From Candidatus Aminicenantota bacterium (GTDB lineage: Bacteria; Acidobacteriota; Aminicenantia; Aminicenantales; Aminicenantaceae), in contig JAUWVG010000181.1 in NCBI GenBank assembly GCA_030617525.1, positions 1 through 5,820 of the forward strand: a DNA stretch of 5,820 nucleotides. Reading direction: 5' to 3'. The notes under the pieces were generated by a model. It was not told the origin of the DNA. It made no database searches and was given only the letters and a program-made list of their open reading frames with translations. Below are positions 1 to 4,593 of this stretch, piece by piece. Position 1 is the stretch's first letter. The number at the start of each line of letters is the position of its first letter. The position numbers were made by a program, and so were the translations under genes.

Positions 1-402
1 GAGCACATTTCCTTCCCGTTCCACCTTTATTTCCCAAAGATCCTGGAACACCGTATCCAGATGAGCAGGAACAACTATATTTTTTCCTTTTTCCGTGCCG
101 AGCCATATTCCGACAACATTACCTGCCTCATCTATATAGACTTTATCCAGCCCTGCAGCTTCAAATTCCTTTTTCATTAAAACGGCTCTCTTCTCTTCAA
201 ATCCTGAGGGAGACGGAATTTCTGTGAGAAAAATCCACTCCTCAATAATTTTCTCCCTGTTGGCTTCGATAAAGGCAAACACACTTTTTGTCAGCGGACG
301 CTTGATAACATCAGGCGTGAACAGGGATTCTTCTCCAAAACTTAGAGAAGACAGCAACATCAGACAGACAATTCCTAAGGACAAATATTTTCTATTTTTC
401 AT
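1..402 (-). CDS. Exported M20-family zinc metallopeptidase, N-terminal 134 residues (cut by window edge)
   Basis: This is the first part of a gene read leftwards and still open at base 1. The start ATG (402-400) has an AAGGAG ribosome binding site 7 bases upstream. Residues 1-23 (MKNRKYLSLGIVCLMLLSSL, then SFG) form a Sec signal peptide with no lipobox Cys at the likely cleavage site, so the mature enzyme is probably periplasmic or secreted. Residues 62-68 (IPSPSGF) and the AHLDTVF motif at 113-119 are typical of M20/M25/M40 peptidases. H114 is the expected first zinc ligand and D116 the Asp that orients it. The bridging Asp, catalytic Glu-Glu pair and dimerisation domain would lie beyond the window. 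In this family such enzymes remove residues from peptides or hydrolyse related amides; the substrate cannot be told from this fragment. The gene lies downstream of the barrel gene on the same strand, separated from it by repeat copy A. Confidence 0.85.
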   Translation of the reverse strand, partial: MKNRKYLSLGIVCLMLLSSLSFGEESLFTPDVIKRPLTKSVFAFIEANREKIIEEWIFLTEIPSPSGFEEKRAVLMKKEFEAAGLDKVYIDEAGNVVGIWLGTEKGKNIVVPAHLDTVFQDLWEIKVEREGNVL

Positions 403-474
403 TTTTTTTCTCCTTATCTGATGATTCACGAGTCAAGAATGCCACAGATGTGAGGCGTCGACGTATGAAGTTTA

Positions 475-557
475 TCACGAACGATCGCAGAGAGTGTGGT
501 GACCTCATAATGCTTCCGTATGACATGAGATTGCCACGTCGCTTTGCTTCTCGCAAC
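475..557. repeat. Second repeat nested inside copy A
   Basis: Compared with copy B, copy A has extra sequence roughly between its AAGTTTATCAC (468-478) and the resumption of homology near CGCAAC (552-557). The insert contains GAGATTGCCACGTCGCTTTG (527-546) followed by CTTCTCGCAAC. Its reverse complement begins GTTGCGAG and ends GGCAATCTC, which resembles a short palindromic repeat class (ATTGCGAGnnGCGAAGC...GGCAATCTC) that I remember as scattered in intergenic DNA of many bacteria. The left part (GATCGCAGAGAGTGTGGTGA, 483-502) looks like a decayed opposite half. Exact borders are approximate. Confidence 0.55.
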
Positions 558-609
558 AAATCCGTCGGAACAAAGCAGATGCGGTGAGATTGGCTCGCCT
601 CCTTGAGGT

Positions 610-726
610 AAAAAATGTCGATTATAGATAGAAAGGACATGGAGAAAGGAATATTTAGAGTAATTCGCCAGAAAACCAAAGCAAAACTATGATATTACTT
701 AAGTTGTATAAACATCGACATTTTTT
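610..726. other. Perfect 13-base inverted repeat forming the right-hand stem of copy A
   Basis: AAAAAATGTCGAT (610-622) and ATCGACATTTTTT (714-726) are exact reverse complements, enclosing a 91-base AT-rich interval. Both strands would read the second arm as ending in a T-run, so a bidirectional terminator is conceivable. However, the loop is long for a classical intrinsic terminator and the T-run is itself part of the stem. Confidence 0.7.
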
Positions 727-750
727 ATGAATAGTTCAGGCTATTTTGAA

Positions 751-2028
751 TTAAAAATTTAAGATCAGAGATGCATCAAGATAGATTTGGCTTCGGGTTT
801 CTCCCAGGTAGTTTGAGTCTCTTACCCACTGATTTGCACTGATTCCCAGTCCAATTTCTTTGAAGAGTTTGAAAACAAAACGCACTGTGTGGGTATGATA
901 TTTGTCAATTCTTTCGATATTTTCAAAGCTCCCGTCAGGGTAAAAAAGAGGGATCAACTCCGGATACTTGGATCTTCCTAAAGAATAATCATAATCAATC
1001 CTTAAAAACCGGGTGAGATAGATAGATCCTCCGAATAAATACCGGTTGTTTACAAAAAACACATTATTATCCCATAGAGAAAAGGGGAAATCCCTATTAA
1101 AAGAGATACGCGCACCTAAACGGCCGCTTCTGAAATTTAGTCCTGTGTTTCCTATCAATCCAGTTTTTCCCTCCAGTCCTTCAGCTTTTGGCATAATTTG
1201 TTTATATCCCACTGCAAGTGTCCCTGTGATACCTCCAATAAGAGGAAAACGAAACCCCGTTAGTGCCTGGAGGCTGTAGGACCGCCTATCAAAATCTTCC
1301 GTATGTTCAAAATCATGATCCGTATAATTGGCCGTAATAAAGAAGAAACTGTTGGAGAACACAGGGTAATTAAATTCAAACATGACATTTTCATCCTTTC
1401 TGTTGAGGATGCGCGAGAGGGACACTTCCTGTCCGGGAAAGGTGATATCATCATATAATAATTTGTTCTGCGAATAGGATATCCCAACGGATGTTTGTCG
1501 AGGTGTTTGATAGAATAATGTTCCTCTGAAACTTTCACGATATTGGTTTGCCCAAATATTAAACTCACTTGTCGGACGTCCGCGATCTCTTGTGTTTGAA
1601 TATGTCCCAACAAGGACGAATCTGTTGAAGAGAAGCAGTTTCAACTCTGGACTAAAGAAATTGTTGAGCCGCCTCTGATCTTTGAATTTGTAGAAGTGGA
1701 CATAGGAAAGACGATCAGTCAATCTGAGAATCAACCTGTCTTTGAGAATAAGGTAAACATTGAGTTCAGGAGAAATGGTTGAAGTAAAATCCGACGCCGG
1801 TTTTTCGTCTTCCGTCTGATAAAAGATATTCCACTCATACCGTAGAAAGCGGAAATCAATGCGCGGTATGATTCTGAATGGTCCGATCCGCAAACGGGTT
1901 CTCTCAACGATGCTATTGAGTTCGGATTGAAAGGATGTATAAGTCTGTGCTTTTGCGTATTCGGGAATGCCCAATATTAAACAGACAAGAAAAAAAGTGT
2001 AAAATCGAAATATAGACTTCTTAATCAT
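751..2028 (-). CDS. Outer-membrane beta-barrel protein, BBP2-like, function unknown
   Basis: The 425-residue product begins with a Sec signal peptide: charged MIKK, a hydrophobic core at about residues 9-20, and a likely signal peptidase I site AKA|QT after residue 27. The rest alternates hydrophobic and polar residues in amphipathic strands, for example residues 134-144, 168-186, 225-235, 264-276, 329-348 and 380-398. The strands are rich in Tyr, Phe and Arg and are joined by charged turns. The chain ends in LILNF, giving the terminal Phe recognised by the BAM machinery. The early LRIGPFRIIPRIDFR stretch (46-60) recalls the 'GP...P' start of putative beta-barrel porin 2 proteins (PF10082-like), which often sit with polysaccharide or secretion genes; that resemblance is from memory. 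No export or polysaccharide gene is visible nearby. There is no good Shine-Dalgarno before ATG 2028, although the signal peptide starts exactly there, so I keep this start. Confidence 0.85.
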   Translation of the reverse strand: MIKKSIFRFYTFFLVCLILGIPEYAKAQTYTSFQSELNSIVERTRLRIGPFRIIPRIDFRFLRYEWNIFYQTEDEKPASDFTSTISPELNVYLILKDRLILRLTDRLSYVHFYKFKDQRRLNNFFSPELKLLLFNRFVLVGTYSNTRDRGRPTSEFNIWANQYRESFRGTLFYQTPRQTSVGISYSQNKLLYDDITFPGQEVSLSRILNRKDENVMFEFNYPVFSNSFFFITANYTDHDFEHTEDFDRRSYSLQALTGFRFPLIGGITGTLAVGYKQIMPKAEGLEGKTGLIGNTGLNFRSGRLGARISFNRDFPFSLWDNNVFFVNNRYLFGGSIYLTRFLRIDYDYSLGRSKYPELIPLFYPDGSFENIERIDKYHTHTVRFVFKLFKEIGLGISANQWVRDSNYLGETRSQIYLDASLILNF

Positions 2029-2079
2029 TACAATAAAAGTTCAACCAATCTGTCTACCCTGTCTTTTCAGTCTAGAAAT

Positions 2080-2108
2080 ATTCTATCCGTTTTTAAATAT
2101 TTTCGAAA
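2080..2108 (-). promoter_or_regulatory. Possible sigma-70-type promoter for the barrel gene
   Basis: Read on the minus strand, TTTCGA (2108-2103) and TAGAAT (2085-2080) are separated by 17 bases, about 50 bases before the barrel gene start. The -10 is a good match and the -35 a poor one. It lies in the divergent region 2029-2184, which must also carry the thiC promoter; I could not pick a convincing plus-strand pair. Confidence 0.25.
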
Positions 2109-2120
2109 GGCTTAATTTAA

Positions 2121-2147
2121 TTCCTGCTGCGGTTGTATCACAGGGAA
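2121..2147 (+). other. Stem-loop in the thiC leader
   Basis: TTCCTG (2121-2126) pairs with CAGGGAA (2141-2147) across a 14-base loop, with one bulged base. It lies about 40 bases before the thiC start. An alternative pairing GGTT (2131-2134) with AACC (2162-2165) would exclude it. This could be regulatory or chance; no TPP riboswitch consensus (CTGAGA...ACCTGATCTGG-like) is present. Confidence 0.3.
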
Positions 2148-2170
2148 ATTGGATGTAAACTAACCACACT

Positions 2171-2176
2171 AGGTGA
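2171..2176 (+). promoter_or_regulatory. Ribosome binding site that sets the thiC start
   Basis: AGGTGA lies 8 bases before ATG 2185. An in-frame GTG at 2173 falls inside this site and has no ribosome binding site of its own, so the ATG at 2185 is preferred over the longer reading. Confidence 0.7.
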
Positions 2177-2184
2177 AACAAAAT

Positions 2185-3492
2185 ATGACACAATTAAGCG
2201 AAGCCAGAAAAGGCAATGTAACCGAGGCCATGCAGTTAGTGGCAAAGGAAGAGAGTCTTTCCATTGAAACTCTTCTTCAGCTTATCTCAGAAGGCAAAGT
2301 TGTGATTCCCCTCAATCCCAATCACTCCCCTATTCATGCTGTCGGAATCGGACATAAGCTCAGAACAAAAGTGAATGTCAATCTTGGAAGTTCGGCGGAT
2401 TTTCCGGAATTGGACAATGAACTCGCAAAAGTCGAAATCTCTCTGAAATACAAGACCGACACACTTATGGATCTGAGTACTGGCGGTGATATAAAAAAAA
2501 TTCGTCAAACAATCCTTAAAGCGGCCAGGATTCCCCTGGGAACGGTTCCGATCTATGAAGCGGCCATTAAAACCACACGGGCAAATAAGTCGATTATTGC
2601 AATGGATGAGGAAGACATTTTTGCAGTGATTGAAGAGCAGGCCAAACAGGGTGTGGATTTTATGACCGTCCACGCAGGCCTGACCCTCAAAGCCTTGGAG
2701 CGTTTAAAAAAACACAAGCGCGTCGCCGATGTCGTCTCGAGAGGAGGAGCATTTCATGTCGCCTGGATGCTGCACAACCAAAAAGAAAATCCTCTCTATG
2801 CCAATTTTGATAGACTCCTTGAAATAGCTTATAAATACGATGTCACCATAAGCCTTGGCGACGGACTTCGTCCTGGCTCTATACTGGATGCGACCGATCG
2901 CGCACAAATCGAAGAACTCCTCACATTAGGTGAACTTGTTTCAGAAGCTTGGAGTCGTAATGTTCAAGTTATGGTCGAGGGACCCGGACACGTACCTCTC
3001 GACCAGATCGAAATGAATATGAAAATCCAAAAACGAGTCTGTCAAGGTGCACCTTTTTACGTATTGGGCCCACTTGTTACAGACATCGCTCCGGGATATG
3101 ATCACATCGTCTCCGCCATTGGAGGAACTGTTGCGGCTGCGGCAGGAGCTGACTTTCTTTGTTATGTCACTCCCAGTGAACACTTGGGACTCCCCTCCGT
3201 GGATGATGTCAGAGAGGGTCTTATCGCATCAAGGATCGCGGCGCATGCTGCCGATATTGTAAAAGGAGTCAAAGGGGCTATCGATATAGATTTGAAACTC
3301 TCTGAAGCACGGAGAAGGCTCGATTGGGGAGAACAGAAAAAACTTGTTTTAGATCCAGAAAAATTCGAAAAAATAAGAAATAAAAGAAAATCAAAATCTG
3401 AGGCCTGCTCTATGTGTGGAGACTTCTGCGCCTTAAAAGTTGTCGACGATTTCCTTGACCATTCTGGAGACGCCGATGAACACACCCGCTGA
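2185..3492 (+). CDS. thiC: Phosphomethylpyrimidine synthase ThiC (short form; BzaF paralog not excluded)
   Basis: This 435-residue protein is a radical-SAM enzyme of the ThiC family. ThiC rearranges aminoimidazole ribotide into hydroxymethylpyrimidine phosphate for thiamin, using S-adenosylmethionine and a [4Fe-4S] cluster in the cytoplasm. Family blocks appear in order: GNVTEAM (10-16), VNVNLGSS (63-70), DTLMDLSTGGD (92-102), PLGTVPIYEA (117-126), GVDFMTVHAG (156-165), SRGGAF (185-190), SLGDGLRPGS (223-232), EGPGHVP (265-271), APGYDH (302-307) and CYVTPSEHLGLP (326-337). H269 and H333 match the two metal-binding His of ThiC and keep the 64-residue spacing of the Caulobacter enzyme. The cluster Cys are C408, C411 and C415, spaced CX2CX3C. 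It lacks the N-terminal extension of the long proteobacterial ThiC (over 600 residues). The paralog BzaF makes 5-hydroxybenzimidazole for cobamides from the same substrate; sequence alone does not let me exclude it. The gene is coupled to the next one. Confidence 0.9.
   Translation: MTQLSEARKGNVTEAMQLVAKEESLSIETLLQLISEGKVVIPLNPNHSPIHAVGIGHKLRTKVNVNLGSSADFPELDNELAKVEISLKYKTDTLMDLSTGGDIKKIRQTILKAARIPLGTVPIYEAAIKTTRANKSIIAMDEEDIFAVIEEQAKQGVDFMTVHAGLTLKALERLKKHKRVADVVSRGGAFHVAWMLHNQKENPLYANFDRLLEIAYKYDVTISLGDGLRPGSILDATDRAQIEELLTLGELVSEAWSRNVQVMVEGPGHVPLDQIEMNMKIQKRVCQGAPFYVLGPLVTDIAPGYDHIVSAIGGTVAAAAGADFLCYVTPSEHLGLPSVDDVREGLIASRIAAHAADIVKGVKGAIDIDLKLSEARRRLDWGEQKKLVLDPEKFEKIRNKRKSKSEACSMCGDFCALKVVDDFLDHSGDADEHTR
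3466..3469 (+). promoter_or_regulatory. Ribosome binding site inside the thiC end, setting the Nfo-like start
   Basis: GGAG lies 6 bases before ATG 3476, within the last codons of thiC. An upstream in-frame TTG at 3440 has no such site and would add 12 residues that precede the conserved barrel start, so it is rejected as the start. Confidence 0.65.
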
Positions 3493-4312
3493 AAGACTTC
3501 TATTCGGTACAGCGGGAGTGCCGCATTCTTCCCCAGGGACATCGTCACTCGCAGGGATCAAACACATCGCCCATCTCGGATTGGACTGCATGGAAGTAGA
3601 GTTTGTGAAGGGTGTAAAGATGGGCGGAGACACGGCCAAAAAAATTGCAGAATCCGCTCAAAAACTCGGCATCAAGTTAAGTGTTCATGCCCCTTACTAC
3701 GTCAATCTGAATTCTCCGGAAAAGGGAAAGTGGCTCGCAAGTCAAGAACGAATTTTAAATTCAGCAAGACTGGCCGCTCTATGTGGGGCACAAAATGTCG
3801 TCTTTCACTGCGGTTACTATGGGAATGGGGGCCCTGAAGACGCATTTAAGAATATAAAAAATGGACTCAAAGAAATCGTCTCTATTCTAAAATCAGAAAG
3901 AACACCCGTGAGCCTTAGAGCTGAAACAATGGGGAAAAAAGCTCAATTTGGGTCGCTTGAAGAAATTCTTTTTCTATGCCAGGAGGTCGACGGCCTTCTT
4001 CCCTGCATTGATTTTTCACATATTCATGCACGAGAAGGAAAAGTCAACAGCTATTTGGAATTTTACAGAATCCTCACAAAGATCTCTAAAAAGCTCGGCA
4101 AAGAAGCTCTGTCCAACATGCACATCCACATTTCCGGAGTGGACTACAGTGCTAGAGGCGAGATCAAACATCTCAATTTAAACGAATCTGATTTCAAATA
4201 CGACGAATGGATACAGGCTCTCAAAGATTTTGATGTTAAAGGTACGGTGATCTGCGAAAGCCCCATTCAGGAACAGGACGCCGTCATGTTAAAAGATTTA
4301 TTTTACTGCTGA
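3476..4312 (+). CDS. Endonuclease IV-like TIM-barrel protein (AP-endonuclease family 2 / sugar isomerase fold)
   Basis: The 278-residue protein has the fold and most zinc ligands of endonuclease IV (Nfo), a DNA-repair enzyme cutting at abasic sites. The same fold also serves sugar isomerases and epimerases. By motif alignment to E. coli Nfo: H71 in VHAPYYVNL corresponds to H69, H111 in FHCGYYG to H109, E150 in RAET to E145, D179 and H182 in CIDFSHIHAR to D179 and H182, H218 in HIHISG to H216, H232 in KHLNL to H231, and E261 in CESP to E261. The ligand matching Nfo D229 appears to be I230, with E229 beside it, so the third zinc site may differ. The protein starts GTAGVP (11-16), a pattern I associate with archaeal and anaerobe 'endonuclease IV-like' proteins. 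It overlaps thiC by 17 bases, implying translational coupling. Whether it acts on DNA or on a small sugar or phosphate compound is open. Confidence 0.8.
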   Translation: MNTPAERLLFGTAGVPHSSPGTSSLAGIKHIAHLGLDCMEVEFVKGVKMGGDTAKKIAESAQKLGIKLSVHAPYYVNLNSPEKGKWLASQERILNSARLAALCGAQNVVFHCGYYGNGGPEDAFKNIKNGLKEIVSILKSERTPVSLRAETMGKKAQFGSLEEILFLCQEVDGLLPCIDFSHIHAREGKVNSYLEFYRILTKISKKLGKEALSNMHIHISGVDYSARGEIKHLNLNESDFKYDEWIQALKDFDVKGTVICESPIQEQDAVMLKDLFYC

Positions 4313-4359
4313 CATCCCTGGATTATTCATGAGTCGAGGTTGCTGCAGATGCGAGGCAC

Positions 4360-4398
4360 CGGCCAATGAAGCTGTGGTTATCCACCGCAAATTGGTCG
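4360..4398. other. Internal hairpin of copy B
   Basis: CGGCCAAT (4360-4367) pairs with ATTGGTCG (4391-4398) with one G-T wobble. Inside it, GTGG (4374-4377) pairs with CCAC (4382-4385) around a TTAT loop. The corresponding place in copy A is where the nested repeat lies, so A keeps only remnants. Confidence 0.6.
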
Positions 4399-4440
4399 TA
4401 ACGAAGCAGATGTGGTAAGATCGGCTCGCCCTCTTTGGGT

Positions 4441-4559
4441 AAAAAATGCAGACATTTGATACAAACTTTTCAACAAACATTGTGAAAATCGAGATACTGC
4501 TAAGAATCATGCTACTAAGTTGATATCATTGAAGATTAATGATAGTGTCAGCAGTTTTT
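4441..4559. other. Right-hand stem of copy B
   Basis: AAAAAATGCAGACA (4441-4454) faces TGTCAGCAGTTTTT (4546-4559). The arms are reverse complements at 12 of 14 positions. The position and span (119 bases) match the perfect stem in copy A (117 bases), although the paired bases themselves differ. Confidence 0.6.
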
Positions 4560-4581
4560 ATGAATAATTCAGGGATACTAT

Positions 4582-4589
4582 AGGAGGGG
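4582..4589 (+). promoter_or_regulatory. Strong ribosome binding site of the aldehyde dehydrogenase gene
   Basis: AGGAGGGG lies just before ATG 4594; its AGGAGG core has a 6-base spacer. This is the strongest Shine-Dalgarno in the window and fixes the start. It lies just outside the right end of repeat copy B. Confidence 0.8.
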
Positions 4590-4593
4590 AGAG

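Larger units (their letters stand above)
417..741. repeat. Intergenic repeat copy A, MITE-like, with nested insertion
   Basis: This is a roughly 325-base non-coding element homologous to copy B at 4316-4574, in the same orientation. The left end (CTGATGATTCACGAG) is a degenerate inverted copy of the right end (TTATGAATAGTTCAGG). Shared blocks with copy B include GAGTC near the left end, CAGATG(T/C)GAGGC, AAGCAGATG(C/T)GGT followed by GAT(T/C)GGCTCGCC, GGTAAAAAATG, and the right end ATGAATA(G/A)TTCAGG. It starts next to the ribosome binding site of the M20 peptidase gene and ends about 10 bases from the stop of the barrel gene, so it fills the whole gap. It encodes no transposase. I call it MITE-like because of the terminal inverted repeats and dispersed occurrence; mobility itself is inferred and I see no clear target-site duplication. 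Confidence 0.75.
4316..4574. repeat. Intergenic repeat copy B, MITE-like, the more intact copy
   Basis: This 259-base element is bounded by 17-base terminal inverted repeats. The left end CCCTGGATTATTCATGA (4316-4332) and the reverse complement of the right end (4558-4574), CCCTGAATTATTCATAA, agree at 15 of 17 bases. It is homologous to copy A in the same orientation and lacks A's nested insertion. It begins 3 bases after the stop of the Nfo-like gene and ends 7 bases before the ribosome binding site of the aldehyde dehydrogenase gene, so it occupies practically the entire intergenic space. No transposase is encoded. Flanking bases (ACAT on the left, ATAC on the right) show no convincing target-site duplication. 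It may act as a terminator for the thiC operon or supply sequence to the next gene's promoter; neither is proven. Confidence 0.8.

Noticed and set aside
392..679. A 95-residue minus-strand open frame over repeat A
   Set aside because: It lies in the repeat and the nested insert, overlaps the start of the M20 peptidase gene, lacks a ribosome binding site, and its only protein similarity is to a frame in copy B that is explained by the shared repeat DNA.
1260..1613. A 117-residue minus-strand open frame inside the barrel gene
   Set aside because: Another frame of the same strand inside a well-supported signal-peptide barrel protein; no family features or ribosome binding site.
2173..2184. GTG start adding four residues to ThiC
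   Set aside because: The GTG is part of the AGGTGA ribosome binding site used by ATG 2185.
3440..3475. Upstream TTG start for the Nfo-like gene
   Set aside because: There is no ribosome binding site and the added residues precede the conserved barrel start; ATG 3476 has GGAG at proper spacing.
3162..3548. A 128-residue antisense frame across the thiC / Nfo-like overlap
   Set aside because: It lies opposite strongly conserved coding sequence, with no recognisable domain or translation signal.
4298..4510. A 70-residue minus-strand open frame over repeat B
   Set aside because: It overlaps the end of the Nfo-like gene antisense and lies in the repeat; same reasoning as for copy A.
4316..4574. 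Integron attC site or CRISPR-like array
   Set aside because: The ends are transposon-like inverted repeats; there are no GTTRRRY/RYYYAAC core sites at the boundaries, no regular short repeats and spacers, and no integrase or cas gene nearby.
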